Notes: generated from the sequence alone by a model not told the origin. Counted from the first letter of the stretch, positions 24,679-33,750 are shown. The stretch: DNA of 64,000 nucleotides from Chloroflexi bacterium HGW-Chloroflexi-10 (GCA_002840755.1 PHBZ01000022.1:1-64000); one strand, 5' to 3'. Numbers and translations: made by a program.

Positions 24679-25635
24679 ATGAGTAACAAAGCCTCCCGTC
24701 TCCTCACTCTCATTCAACTCTTACAGCACAAGCCAAACCAAAAGGCGGCAGATCTGGCTGTTCAATTGGGTATCTCCATCCGTTCTCTGCATCGATATTT
24801 CGCCATACTCGATGAAATGGGTATCCCGATTTATAGTGAACGCGGACCCAATGGCGGTTTCTCGCTGGTGCGCGGATACCGCATGCCGCCGCTAATGTTC
24901 ACACCGGACGAGGCCGCAGCCATTTACCTGGGTGCCGGTATGGTGCGTGAGCTGTGGGGACAACGCTACGCCGAACCGGCCATTTCGGTGTTGGCCAAAC
25001 TCGATAATGTTCTTCCCGATGAACAATTGCGTGAAGCAGCCTGGGCTAAGCGCTCGTTAGCCATCACCGGTCTACATCAGATTGACCCTCAGTTCCTGGC
25101 GCCAACCCTGGAAACACTGCAACAGGCTTCCCATGAAAACCATACCATCGAGATGGTTTACCAATCTATCCAGGCAATACAGGCTGCCGAACGAAAGATT
25201 GACCCCTATGCGCTGGTAATCCGTTGGGGTTATTGGTACCTGATCGGTTTCTGTCATACCCGCCAGGCGCTGCGTTCTTTTCGCGTCGACCGTATCCAAT
25301 CCGTAAAAATCCTGACCGAAGCATTCACCATCTCGCAGGGTTTCAATCTGCAACGATTCCTGGAAACCGAATATACCAACCAACCACATACCCGAATACA
25401 ACTTTTGTTCAATGCCGAGGCAGCGCGTCAGACTGATGAATTGCGCAGCTTCTGGGATTCAATGGAAACATTGTCCGATGGATCAGTTCAGGTCTCCCTC
25501 AACACCCCCGATACAAACTGGGTATTGCAAACCGTCCTCTCTCTCGGCGCACAGGTGGAAATTCTTTCACCGCCCGAACTGCGCGCTCGCTTATTGGAAT
25601 GGATCAACGCCATTGCCCACCGTTATCAGGACTGA
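24679..25635 (+). CDS. YafY-type transcription regulator (HTH plus WYL domain)
   Basis: A 318-residue regulator. Residues about 5-60 form a winged helix (SRLLTLIQLLQHKPNQ, ADLAVQLGISIRSLHRYF); a WYL domain follows at about 140-215, with YALVIRWGYWYLIGFCH and FRVDRIQSV. WYL domains sense ligands such as nucleotides or single-stranded DNA. It probably controls the small genes behind it (ClbS-like, DUF3795), which follow on the same strand. Confidence 0.88.
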   Translation: MSNKASRLLTLIQLLQHKPNQKAADLAVQLGISIRSLHRYFAILDEMGIPIYSERGPNGGFSLVRGYRMPPLMFTPDEAAAIYLGAGMVRELWGQRYAEPAISVLAKLDNVLPDEQLREAAWAKRSLAITGLHQIDPQFLAPTLETLQQASHENHTIEMVYQSIQAIQAAERKIDPYALVIRWGYWYLIGFCHTRQALRSFRVDRIQSVKILTEAFTISQGFNLQRFLETEYTNQPHTRIQLLFNAEAARQTDELRSFWDSMETLSDGSVQVSLNTPDTNWVLQTVLSLGAQVEILSPPELRARLLEWINAIAHRYQD

Positions 25636-25684
25636 CTTCAATAAAAAAAAGACCATCAACATTATTACAGGAAGGAAAATATTC

Positions 25685-26182
25685 ATGGCACAACCTATTA
25701 CAAAAACACAACTTCTGCAAGAAGGGCAGCAGGAAAAAGAGAAACTCTTTAAATACCTGGGGACTTTGACCGGGCAGCAAAAAATACAATCCGGAACCGT
25801 TGGCGAATGGTCAGCGAAAGATGTGCTTGCCCATCTCATCGAATGGCATCAATTGGTATTGGGTTGGTTGGCGACCACCCAGCGTGGAGAAACACCATCC
25901 ATCCCGGCTGAAGGCTACAACTGGCAACAGTTGCCTGCTCTCAATCAGATGTTCTATGACCGCAACCGCGACACACCGTTAACGGTGATTGAACAACGGT
26001 TTAAGGAAACCTATCAGGCCATACGTGATTGCATCACCGCTTTGGAAGATAGTCTGTTATTTACACCGGGTCTCCATCCCTGGATGAATAAAAACACGCT
26101 GACCGCGTATTTCAACTCCTGTACCACCAGCCATTACCGGTGGGCGCTCAAAGAAATCCGCAAAGGAATCAAGCCATGTTGA
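25685..26182 (+). CDS. ClbS/DfsB-family four-helix protein
   Basis: A 165-residue protein of the DinB-like fold in the ClbS/DfsB branch: TKTQLLQEGQQEKEKLFKYL, VGEWSAKDVLAHLIEWHQLV and YFNSCTTSHYRWALKEIRK. ClbS protects E. coli from its own genotoxin colibactin; most relatives have no known substrate. The frame is open upstream to 25412 within the regulator gene; ATG 25685 follows AAGGAAAATATTC and fits the family start. It overlaps the next gene by 7 bases. Confidence 0.82.
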   Translation: MAQPITKTQLLQEGQQEKEKLFKYLGTLTGQQKIQSGTVGEWSAKDVLAHLIEWHQLVLGWLATTQRGETPSIPAEGYNWQQLPALNQMFYDRNRDTPLTVIEQRFKETYQAIRDCITALEDSLLFTPGLHPWMNKNTLTAYFNSCTTSHYRWALKEIRKGIKPC

Positions 26183-26493
26183 AATTTTATCAGGGTCGTG
26201 TTCCAGCCTGTGGCTGCTTCTGCGGCGGCTGCCCAACCTATACCCGCGAAAAGAAGCCCTGCCCAGGTGCTGCTTTCACAAATCGGTGTGAGGGCTGCAA
26301 AACATTCCACCAATGCTGTCAGGAAAAAGGGATCACCCACTGCTATCAATGCAACCAATTCCCCTGTAAACGATTCAAAGATTTTCGTAAACGCTGGCTA
26401 AAATATGGCCAGGACTTTTTGGAAAACCAGCAGAAGCTTCAAGAATCAGGTGAAGAAGGATTTTTGCAGTATTGGAACCAGGCACTAGAATAG
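26176..26493 (+). CDS. DUF3795-like cysteine-rich protein
   Basis: A 105-residue protein with 13 cysteines clustered as CGCFCGGCPTY, CEGCKTFHQCC and CYQCNQFPCKRF, the layout of DUF3795 proteins, probably metal or Fe-S binding. ATG 26176 overlaps the ClbS-like gene; an upstream in-frame start at 26140 is less likely. Its last 9 bases overlap the convergent histidine kinase gene. Confidence 0.75.
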   Translation: MLKFYQGRVPACGCFCGGCPTYTREKKPCPGAAFTNRCEGCKTFHQCCQEKGITHCYQCNQFPCKRFKDFRKRWLKYGQDFLENQQKLQESGEEGFLQYWNQALE

Positions 26494-27939
26494 CGATATC
26501 AGATGGGTGAAGGACGGCTTTTTTTCCGGTGGAAACAGTATTACCATGCAAGCCCCCTGGCCTAATCCCTGCGACTCTGCGTAAATCGTACCGCCCTGCG
26601 CCAGGACCAACGCCTTGGATATAGCCAGACCCAATCCCATCTTACCGGCATTTCCGGAACGGGCTTTGTCGGCCCGGTAGAAACGGTCAAATACGTATGG
26701 CAAATCTTCAGCATGGATTCCCGAACCACTGTCCTGCACCTGGATACGTACCTGCCCCTCCCATAGATCCACTCCGATTCGGATGAAACCACCGGCGGGT
26801 GTATGCCGCAGCGCATTATCCAACAGGTTGCGTAATACCTGCATAACCCGGCCTTCATCCACCAGGATGTTGGGTAGATCTGGCTGTATATCCAGGGTTA
26901 AGGCAACGTTCTGTCGCAAACAAATGGCTTCAAAACCATCGTATGCCTGCTGTGCGATATCCCCCGGAATACAGGAATGGATTTCCATATTCAAATCACG
27001 TGCATCAGTTTTGGAAAGCATATTCAAATCATCCACCAGCCTTCTTAAATGTTCAATTTCGGTCATGATGATCTGGACCTGACGGTTGGTTAAATGAATA
27101 TCGTCGTCTTCCAGCATCTCGATATAACCGGCGATAACCTGCAAAGGCGTACTCAAATCGTGGGTGATATCAGCTGTCATCTGGCGGCGCTGCTGGTCTG
27201 CCCGCGCTAGATCCGCGCTCATCTGGTTAAACGTCTGGGTGAGCTGCCCCAATTCATCTTGCGAGGTTACCGGCACCGATTGTTCCAATTCGCCTTTGGA
27301 AAGTTTTTTGGAGGCTTCCATCAGGCTGCGAATAGGTTTCAATAAAATACCTGCCAGTAAAAATCCCATCAGCACCGCACCCAGTATTCCTGCTGCCGCT
27401 GCAATGAAAATCGCCCGGTTGGTACGATCCAAAAAAAGCTGCTCCTCAGGGCTTAATTTGAACTCAAATCCTCTATCGGGGATCACCCAGGCAACGATAT
27501 TCCCATTAACTGTAACAGCAGTACTCCCATCAATTTCGGATTGGGGTACACTATCCCCAACATCATAACCGGGAAAGGGGATGATCGTAACCAAATCCGC
27601 ACCTACCAGGCCATTTCGCCCGCGAATTTCCCGCGGATATTCATGATCTTTATAATCACCTGGTGGATTCTTGTCGGACGGGGTAGGAATTTGTTCCAGG
27701 AATGCCGGATCACGCACCAATTGTGTCTGATAATATTCCAAAAAACCAGCCCAACTGGCGGTTTGTTCGTAGTAAAAGGCTGCTTCTTCGTTTAGTCGGG
27801 TAGCCTGCTGCTCCATGACCAAATTCAACAAACTCTGATTGGATGTTAAACGCATAAAACCCGCTATCACCACTACCGAGAGCAGCGCTACGACCAGGTA
27901 AGATGCGATCAGCTTGGCTTTTAACGAACGGTGGATCAT
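26485..27939 (-). CDS. Sensor histidine kinase (OmpR partner type)
   Basis: A 484-residue kinase. A helix at about 10-30, an outside sensor region to about 180, a helix at about 182-205, a HAMP domain, the dimerisation box DITHDLSTPLQVIAGY with phospho-accepting His260, and an ATPase domain with LLDNALRHTPAGG (N box), DSGSGIHAEDLPYVFDRFY and GLGLAISKALV. The sensed signal is unknown. It overlaps the upstream response regulator gene by 4 bases (ATGA), so the pair is translated together. Confidence 0.92.
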   Translation of the reverse strand: MIHRSLKAKLIASYLVVALLSVVVIAGFMRLTSNQSLLNLVMEQQATRLNEEAAFYYEQTASWAGFLEYYQTQLVRDPAFLEQIPTPSDKNPPGDYKDHEYPREIRGRNGLVGADLVTIIPFPGYDVGDSVPQSEIDGSTAVTVNGNIVAWVIPDRGFEFKLSPEEQLFLDRTNRAIFIAAAAGILGAVLMGFLLAGILLKPIRSLMEASKKLSKGELEQSVPVTSQDELGQLTQTFNQMSADLARADQQRRQMTADITHDLSTPLQVIAGYIEMLEDDDIHLTNRQVQIIMTEIEHLRRLVDDLNMLSKTDARDLNMEIHSCIPGDIAQQAYDGFEAICLRQNVALTLDIQPDLPNILVDEGRVMQVLRNLLDNALRHTPAGGFIRIGVDLWEGQVRIQVQDSGSGIHAEDLPYVFDRFYRADKARSGNAGKMGLGLAISKALVLAQGGTIYAESQGLGQGACMVILFPPEKKPSFTHLISLF

Positions 27940-28622
27940 TTCCCATCTCCCAGACGGTAACCAATTCCAAAAACGGTCTCCACATAACGGGGATCTTCCG
28001 GATTTTCTTCGATCTTCATGCGCAGGTTACGGATATGAATTTTCAATGTGGCTTCCGACCCGCTAAACCCATGTTCAATTAATCGCGTACAGAAAGCGGC
28101 GCGCTGCACCACCTGCCCGCTCGATTCCATCAGGATTTCCAACAGTTGGAATTCCAACGGAGTCAGTTCAACCGGCTTGTCCTTTATCCGCACTTCATGC
28201 TTGCTGCGGTCCAGGATCAGATCGTTATATTCCAAAACAGGTTCGCTGCTTTCTTTTTGAGCAGCCCGGCGTAACACGGCACGCATACGCACCAGCAATT
28301 CACGCATGCGAAAAGGTTTGGTAATGTAATCATCCGCGCCCAGATCAAAGCCGCGGATCAGGTCCGCTTCCTGCTGCTTGGCGGTGATCATGATCACCGG
28401 TACATCCGATTCACGCCGTAAATAGCTGATAAATTGGTACCCATCCATGTTGGGCATCATTATATCCAGTAAGATAATATCCGGATTTTCTTGCTTTACC
28501 GTTTCCAGGGCTTCACGCCCATCACCGGCAGTAAAAACTGCAAATCCCTGACCGGAAAGAAAATCCGTCAGTAAAATTTGCACATTCTTTGTATCGTCAA
28601 CTACCAAAACTTTACGTGTCAT
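27936..28622 (-). CDS. OmpR/PhoB-family response regulator
   Basis: A 228-residue regulator. The receiver domain has the acidic pair D9/D10, phospho-acceptor D53 in ILLDIMMPNMDG and K in DYITKPFRMREL; the winged helix begins with LEYNDLILDRSKHEV and ends with VETVFGIGYRL. The frame is open to 28670 but homology begins at ATG 28622. It lies directly downstream of the DUF4405/Tat lipoprotein unit and may be the regulator of the two promoters at 30339-30381 and 33751-33793 (inference from position and the shared box). Confidence 0.9.
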   Translation of the reverse strand: MTRKVLVVDDTKNVQILLTDFLSGQGFAVFTAGDGREALETVKQENPDIILLDIMMPNMDGYQFISYLRRESDVPVIMITAKQQEADLIRGFDLGADDYITKPFRMRELLVRMRAVLRRAAQKESSEPVLEYNDLILDRSKHEVRIKDKPVELTPLEFQLLEILMESSGQVVQRAAFCTRLIEHGFSGSEATLKIHIRNLRMKIEENPEDPRYVETVFGIGYRLGDGK

Positions 28623-28673
28623 AGGTTTAAGTATATTCAATAAATTCCTAAAAATAAATGTTTCTAACAAGAT

Positions 28674-28710
28674 AACAAACAGGATAGAAACTTCTCTTAT
28701 CCTGTTTGTT
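28674..28710. terminator. 13-bp perfect inverted repeat, probable terminator
   Basis: AACAAACAGGATA and its exact complement flank an 11-base loop. On the - strand it ends the Tat lipoprotein unit, 152 bases past its stop. The trailing T-run is weak, so an operator of the response regulator gene is an alternative. Confidence 0.55.
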
Positions 28711-28861
28711 TCTCGGAGGAGATATTGTTCGTAAGGACTATCAATTTGTTTTTCTTATATATCGCTCCTTTCATTTCATATCTTTTATTCGTTATACCAA
28801 TAGTACATTTTTTAATCACCCAATTGGTTTATTTTTTGTATAGCTCATATCGGGAAAGGTC

Positions 28862-29344
28862 TTAGAAGTTCCAGCCGGAATCCCCCCGTGGACGTCTATT
28901 TTTACCGGTTCGCTCTCCTGACTGTTGGTCGGAAGAGACATTTTCGGTGTAATCGCAAATCGAATTGTCATTTTCATCCGTATAACGCCGGCACTCTCCG
29001 GGATAAACGCAGCCCCGGAAACATTGAAATACTGTCTGATTAATAGTAACACCGGACGCCGTAGTATTATCATCCGTTGCAGCGCTTCCGGACATTTCAG
29101 AAACGTCCACTTCGCTCACATTTTGCTTCTCGGAATAATCACAAATTCCGTTTCCATCCTGATCTACATACTCACGACACTCCCCAGGCCAGGGATCATT
29201 GACCAAATTATGCGGGCATACACCACTTGCCGCCGATTTGTTGCTTTTTGATACCAGAGAACAACCGCTCATAAAAACGGTGGCTGCCACACTGGTCCCG
29301 GCTAACCTGATAAAATCCCTTCGATTTATTTTTTCTTTGCTCAT
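28862..29344 (-). CDS. Tat-exported lipoprotein with two Cys-rich acidic repeats
   Basis: A 160-residue protein. The N-terminus has a twin-arginine motif, NRRDFIRLAG, followed by a lipobox, MSGC (Cys about 28). Two repeats share GEC-R-Y-D-N-ICDY-E spacing: PGECREYVDQDGNGICDYSE and PGECRRYTDENDNSICDYTE, with one (first) and two (second) further Cys just before. The D-D-N-ICD pattern recalls calcium-binding type-3 repeats; the cysteines suggest metal or Fe-S binding and fit Tat export, which carries folded cofactor proteins. It is the last gene behind the DUF4405 protein. Function is not known; an electron-transfer role is inferred. Confidence 0.7.
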   Translation of the reverse strand: MSKEKINRRDFIRLAGTSVAATVFMSGCSLVSKSNKSAASGVCPHNLVNDPWPGECREYVDQDGNGICDYSEKQNVSEVDVSEMSGSAATDDNTTASGVTINQTVFQCFRGCVYPGECRRYTDENDNSICDYTENVSSDQQSGERTGKNRRPRGDSGWNF

Positions 29345-29360
29345 CAATCAACTCCGTTCG

Positions 29361-29747
29361 TTACGAATTGGTATTCACAACCGCCGGTTTTTTAATATTA
29401 CGGATCACCCAGGCTGATCCGCGCCATCCGATCAATACCACTGCGATCACAACCAGCATTTTGAGCAAGGTCTCACCCATACCGGGTAATAAACGTGCCA
29501 GGGATAAACCACTGCCCTTATGGCCGTGGACGCCTTCCAAACCACCGGCTGGCATCTGCGGACGGGTACCTTCGTCTTCGAGCATAGTTCCATTTGTACT
29601 CATTTCGGGTCGATCACCTCCTCCCCGACCTTCCATTTGCGAAGGCTGTAAACCATCCAATAATCCGTTTTGCTGTGCTCCAAACCAACCCAGGGCCAGC
29701 GCACTCATCACAGTCAGAATAAATAAACTTCTTAATATCCATTTCAT
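29361..29747 (-). CDS. Small membrane protein with Gly/Met-rich outside segment
   Basis: A 128-residue protein. Helices at about 5-25 and 92-112 flank a low-complexity stretch rich in Gly, Met, Pro and Glu (residues about 35-75). The composition resembles the linker of the CotH protein upstream, which hints at a shared surface location. ATG 29747 follows AAGGAGAATTAAGAT. No known family. It lies between the DUF4405 and Tat lipoprotein genes, with 13- and 19-base gaps, so all three are probably co-transcribed. Confidence 0.6.
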   Translation of the reverse strand: MKWILRSLFILTVMSALALGWFGAQQNGLLDGLQPSQMEGRGGGDRPEMSTNGTMLEDEGTRPQMPAGGLEGVHGHKGSGLSLARLLPGMGETLLKMLVVIAVVLIGWRGSAWVIRNIKKPAVVNTNS

Positions 29748-29766
29748 ATCTTAATTCTCCTTTGGT

Positions 29767-30306
29767 TTAGTGACTCTGCTTGATCGGAAACCCATCCGGA
29801 ATGTGGATTTGGGTTTTTGGTTTTCGATGGAATAATCCAGCAATCGGACTGATTGCGTAGCGCTTAATAACGGTGAGTATCCACTTGTAATGCAGTGCCA
29901 GATGAGCACCCACCAGAAGAATGGTGATATCGGTAGCCTGGTAATGCAGAAACTTCCAGATTGCCTCGCGCGACCCTTGCAAACCGATCGCCGGCAGAAC
30001 ACTCTCAGAGATCATCAAACCGGAAAAAATGATGGTGACAAAACCAATCATGATCGCCATATCCAATAGGTAGTTAATCCTTGGTTCGGCTCTCAATCTG
30101 GTAAAAAATCGTTTGGTCACTTTTACTACCCAATCCCAGTGCAGCAGCACATGGATTAGTATCACGCCCACAATTCCCATGCCCAACCATTCATGGATGG
30201 CAATTCCCGTGGCATTTGCATCAATTACTACCAAAAATGCCACCAGGAAGAGAACATCAATCGTCAGGTTTAACAACGTTTTGTTTGATATCTTTTTGTT
30301 TTTCAT
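29767..30306 (-). CDS. DUF4405-type cytochrome b-like membrane protein
   Basis: A 179-residue protein with four transmembrane helices. Histidines lie in pairs in or near helices: AIHEWLGMGIVGVILIHVLLHWDW and FLHYQATDITILLVGAHLALHYKW, as in DUF4405/cytochrome b561-like proteins that bind heme. Such proteins occur in extracytoplasmic electron-transfer modules. ATG 30306 follows AAAGGAGAATAAT. It opens the second transcription unit of the locus, behind its own promoter. Confidence 0.8.
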   Translation of the reverse strand: MKNKKISNKTLLNLTIDVLFLVAFLVVIDANATGIAIHEWLGMGIVGVILIHVLLHWDWVVKVTKRFFTRLRAEPRINYLLDMAIMIGFVTIIFSGLMISESVLPAIGLQGSREAIWKFLHYQATDITILLVGAHLALHYKWILTVIKRYAISPIAGLFHRKPKTQIHIPDGFPIKQSH

Positions 30307-30338
30307 ATTATTCTCCTTTGTATTTCTGAATTACCGCT

Positions 30339-30381
30339 ATCATAACGGGAAGGCAAATGGCTTTGGTTTACTTCTGGTATA
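30339..30381 (-). promoter_or_regulatory. Activator box plus -10 element before the DUF4405 unit
   Basis: On the - strand, TATACCAGAAGTAAACCA (30381-30364) is followed after exactly 19 bases by TATGAT (30344-30339). The same 18 bases and the same 19-base gap occur before the VTC operon. No good -35 exists, so an activator covering the -35 region is likely. Confidence 0.7.
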
Positions 30382-30393
30382 TCCACACCAAGT

Positions 30394-30423
30394 AAAAAAG
30401 AGCGCATCCTTGCGCTCTTTTTT
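30394..30423 (-). terminator. Terminator behind the CotH gene
   Basis: AAAAAAGAGCGCA-TCCT-TGCGCTCTTTTTT: a 13-bp stem including the A/T tracts and a four-base loop, 25 bases past the CotH stop. It separates the VTC-DUF4956-CotH unit from the DUF4405 unit. Confidence 0.85.
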
Positions 30424-30447
30424 GGAAGAATTACCAATAAAAACTGG

Positions 30448-32151
30448 TTAATTTACTTCATTCAGATATTCCTGAACGGCAGTATAGCGACTGTTGGCAT
30501 GTTGGATTAATCCCTCCACTGATTGTTCAAAAGTCTCTATCGATTCCAACTGGGTATAACCGGTTACTTCACTGGTCACATAGGGTGCAATCAGATCATG
30601 ATAAGTCTGATAGATTTCTGCCATCTTTTGCGGCACAAAGACGCTGGTAATCGTCTCCTGCAAATATTGCTGATATTTAGCCATGTATACACTGTCGTCA
30701 GCCAGGTAACGGATTAATGGCCATTGATCAGTCACCGCAGCCAGGTCCAGTTCGCGGGCGCCACCGCCCATGCCACCTCTTCCAGCATCACCTCCGCCGC
30801 CACCGCGGCCAGCACTCAGGGACATGTTATTATCCCAGGGTATCCAGGTGACCTGTCCGGAGGTGGGATTTGCGTACAAGTAATAGTTATGCGCCATCGA
30901 ACCATAGGTGTCCCAGTTTTGAATAATGGTATCCACTGCCAGCCACTTCAGGAAGGCATCCACATCAAATACTGCTTCCAATCCCGCGCGCCAGGCTACC
31001 GGGTCTGTCGTACGTGTTTCGGCATGCAGTGCTTCAAATACCGCCTGAATATCACTCCAATCGGCTTCGTCTTCATTACTTTTCTTCTCAAATGACTCCT
31101 CATCAAACGTTCCGGCGGCGAAGGAGGCTCCAGTGCCCTCCGGTTTGTAAATATTACCGCTGTCTTCTTCAAATTTAGTCTCAATCAGCGTGTCGTCGAC
31201 GATTTCCACCGCGGTGTACAACCCAAAATACTTGGAGCCTTCTCCATAATCCACATACACTTCATAGAATGCAGTTTGTGAAGAAACAACACCCGCTTCA
31301 CTAAAAACATCTGCTGCTACTTTTTCGCGCAGGTAAGATTCATCCATGGCATTGCTCTTGAATGAAATCTGTTTGAAGCCATAAAAACGCTGGTCGGTCG
31401 TAGAAGGATCGTCATCCTCAAACTCATCAAAATCAAGCCTTAAGGATATTTTCAAAGTTCCACTGGACCATGATGTCGCCAAAGTGGAATTCCCACTGAA
31501 ACGCAAACCAACACTCTCCCAGGTTTCGCCGTTGAAGGCAATTGTGGAGGACACATAACTGGTATCGCCGCCGATATCCATGGCACCCATGCCCATCCCA
31601 CCTTCAGGCCGTCCATTACCGCCGCCTGGCGGTTGCTGCCCTTCCGGCATTTCTGGTCGTGTTCCATCGCTGGGTGGCTGCATCCCCTCGGGCATCGCCG
31701 GCAAGGTTCCATCCGTAGGCGGCTGCCGGTCTTCACTTCGCACGGGCGGGTTGGCAAAATTTTCCCTGCCGCCCATTCCACCTACATTGGTACCGTCACC
31801 CTGCTCACCAAACAATTCAGTCATCTCAGTGAGTAAGGTGTCCCATTCTTCCGCGCTAATGGTGATACTGATCCGATTGACTGAGTCCTGCGGAAAGACC
31901 ACACTATAGTCTGGTTCAACAGCTTTACTGTGAGTTGCTTCGTTCCAATTTTCAGCACGAACCACCGCTTCTTCACCTGTTTCGGCAGATTCCTCTTCGG
32001 AAACCTCTGCCGCTGTCGTTACATCACTATCGAGTGTTGTGTTCCCGGACACAGGCTGTGTTCCGGCTGATGCCGGGCTGCCGCAACCGGTCAGATTGAT
32101 TGCGAGAATTGCCATCAGCATGAATCCCCATAAAATCCCGTTTCTTTTCAT
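30448..32151 (-). CDS. CotH-family kinase-like lipoprotein
   Basis: A 567-residue protein. Residues 1-23 form a lipoprotein signal (LTGC). Residues about 140-200 are a Gly/Pro/Met-rich linker with MPEG and PPSDGT repeats. The CotH domain follows: FGLYTAVEIVDDTLIE, GNIYKPEGTG and the conserved ATPase-site motif WIPWDNNMSL, itself next to another Gly-rich loop. CotH of Bacillus is a protein kinase of spore coat proteins; here it is surface-anchored in a non-spore context, with unknown targets. It is the third gene of an operon with DUF4956 and VTC-domain genes; ATG 32151 follows GGAGTATTAA. Confidence 0.82.
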   Translation of the reverse strand: MKRNGILWGFMLMAILAINLTGCGSPASAGTQPVSGNTTLDSDVTTAAEVSEEESAETGEEAVVRAENWNEATHSKAVEPDYSVVFPQDSVNRISITISAEEWDTLLTEMTELFGEQGDGTNVGGMGGRENFANPPVRSEDRQPPTDGTLPAMPEGMQPPSDGTRPEMPEGQQPPGGGNGRPEGGMGMGAMDIGGDTSYVSSTIAFNGETWESVGLRFSGNSTLATSWSSGTLKISLRLDFDEFEDDDPSTTDQRFYGFKQISFKSNAMDESYLREKVAADVFSEAGVVSSQTAFYEVYVDYGEGSKYFGLYTAVEIVDDTLIETKFEEDSGNIYKPEGTGASFAAGTFDEESFEKKSNEDEADWSDIQAVFEALHAETRTTDPVAWRAGLEAVFDVDAFLKWLAVDTIIQNWDTYGSMAHNYYLYANPTSGQVTWIPWDNNMSLSAGRGGGGGDAGRGGMGGGARELDLAAVTDQWPLIRYLADDSVYMAKYQQYLQETITSVFVPQKMAEIYQTYHDLIAPYVTSEVTGYTQLESIETFEQSVEGLIQHANSRYTAVQEYLNEVN

Positions 32152-32187
32152 TTAATACTCCATTATTATAGAAATTTTCATTTCAAT

Positions 32188-32820
32188 TTAAGCTTCATCA
32201 TCGTTGGTATAAACCATCACCCCATTGGATTGCAGCCAATCCTGTTGTTCAGGGTCATCAAAATGAATCTGAACCTCAGCCACATCCTTTAAGAAGTTGA
32301 TTTTTCCAACCACAACGCGTTTAATCTTCAGGCCGGTACGTTCTTCCAGATCCGCTATCAAAGCCGGACGGTTCTCCCGTTTTATATTTTCAATCTTTTC
32401 ATAAACAATCCGTTTTGTTGATTCGTAACGAAAGCCCCATCCTCGTTCCAGTATAAATAAGATACCCAGAACAATCAGGTTAGCGGCAAACAATTCTCCC
32501 CATACATTGGCGTTGGAGGCAGCCGAATTCATCACCGGCAAAGCGGTAATGATAAACAAATAGGTCATCTCTCGAATCGGCATAGGTTCAGTCCGGTAAC
32601 GCAGGATGGAAAAAATGGCGAATAATCCAAAACCCACCCCAACACTGATCTCAATACTTGTCATAAAGCTTAAGACGAAATAAATAATCGTATTAAAAGA
32701 AAGAAAGGTAAACACGTAACGCTTATTATGCGTTTTTGGATAATAAATAAAACGTACAGCCGTTAAGGCTACTGCAAAATTAAACAAGAATCCCAGTATA
32801 AAACTAAAAAACGCGGGCAT
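32188..32820 (-). CDS. DUF4956 membrane protein
   Basis: A 210-residue protein. Four hydrophobic segments occupy about residues 1-130, with the family signature GVGFGLFAIFSILRYRTEPMPIREMTYLF; a soluble C-terminal part (about 150-210) has ADLEERTGLKIKRVVVGKI. DUF4956 genes commonly accompany VTC-domain genes; function unknown. It overlaps the VTC gene by 17 bases, which implies tight co-expression. Confidence 0.85.
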   Translation of the reverse strand: MPAFFSFILGFLFNFAVALTAVRFIYYPKTHNKRYVFTFLSFNTIIYFVLSFMTSIEISVGVGFGLFAIFSILRYRTEPMPIREMTYLFIITALPVMNSAASNANVWGELFAANLIVLGILFILERGWGFRYESTKRIVYEKIENIKRENRPALIADLEERTGLKIKRVVVGKINFLKDVAEVQIHFDDPEQQDWLQSNGVMVYTNDDEA

Positions 32821-33655
32821 ATCGAATTGCTCCTTGGTTGAGTTTATTAACCATCAGTAATTTTGGTTTAATGACGTTGTGTTTTAACTGTTCAAACAGC
32901 AAGGATGCTCCAAAACAGTATTTGCTGAATCCGGTGGAACGTAGTCCCATTTGGCGCATTAATTGTATGAAATCGGAATGGGTGGAAAAACCATCCTGTT
33001 TGACTTCGGCAATGACAATGCCATCCAGATAAAAAGCGCGTTCATCATTGAAAAAGCCCAGATCAAAATCAATCGTCAGACGTTCCAGATTGTATTTGCT
33101 CACCAGGGTAATCCGGGTAAATGTGTTCCATAATTTGGGTTCCAGTTCCTTGCTGGTGTAAGGGTTATAATCGCCTAAAAATTCATCTACATTCTCGTCC
33201 AGGGCTGTCACTGGTATCTGTGTGCACAAACGTTTCTTATCGGTGCGTTTTTTTTGGTCTTTCTTTTTCACTTCCAAAAACGAAACACGTGTATCCATGT
33301 ATTCGCGCGTGCGTACCTTAAAAATATCATGGTACCCACTCGTTTGCCGGTGGTAGAAATCAAATTTGGTTGTATCGAAATACAGTGTGCGGTAATGTTG
33401 AATCCGCTGGTGTTCAATCACCAGTACCCTGTATTGATCGGAAACAGAACGCAGTGCCTGCGCAAGCTGCTCTATAGTCATCACAAATTTTGTGTCCGTG
33501 CGGTTTAATAAGGTTACCTTATCCATTTCATTCAATCCGATTGGTTCAAAATTGTTTAGCGTATGCTGAATTTTGTCCGCACCAATCTGGTATCGAGATG
33601 AAATTTTGCTTGTCGGATAACCTGCCTTTTCAATTGATGTTGTTTTTGCAACCAT
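32804..33655 (-). CDS. VTC-domain protein (polyphosphate polymerase-like)
   Basis: A 283-residue cytosolic protein of the VTC domain family, a tunnel fold of the triphosphate tunnel metalloenzyme type. Seen: LLNRTDTKFVMT near residue 45, YRTLYFDTTKFDFYHRQ, VRTREYMDTRVSFLEVKKK with the basic tunnel residues and LTIDFDLGFFN. In yeast VTC4 this domain makes polyphosphate from ATP; bacterial members are linked to this by homology only. ATG 33655 follows AAAGGAGAAACTCT. It leads the operon VTC-DUF4956-CotH behind the shared promoter box. Confidence 0.85.
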   Translation of the reverse strand: MVAKTTSIEKAGYPTSKISSRYQIGADKIQHTLNNFEPIGLNEMDKVTLLNRTDTKFVMTIEQLAQALRSVSDQYRVLVIEHQRIQHYRTLYFDTTKFDFYHRQTSGYHDIFKVRTREYMDTRVSFLEVKKKDQKKRTDKKRLCTQIPVTALDENVDEFLGDYNPYTSKELEPKLWNTFTRITLVSKYNLERLTIDFDLGFFNDERAFYLDGIVIAEVKQDGFSTHSDFIQLMRQMGLRSTGFSKYCFGASLLFEQLKHNVIKPKLLMVNKLNQGAIRYARVF

Positions 33656-33750
33656 AGAGTTTCTCCTTTATGCATGGGAAATAACACGAGTTCATCTCCC
33701 GGTCTCCTTCAGTGTATGGGTCAGGATGTGTTCAATCCTTCACTATCCCA

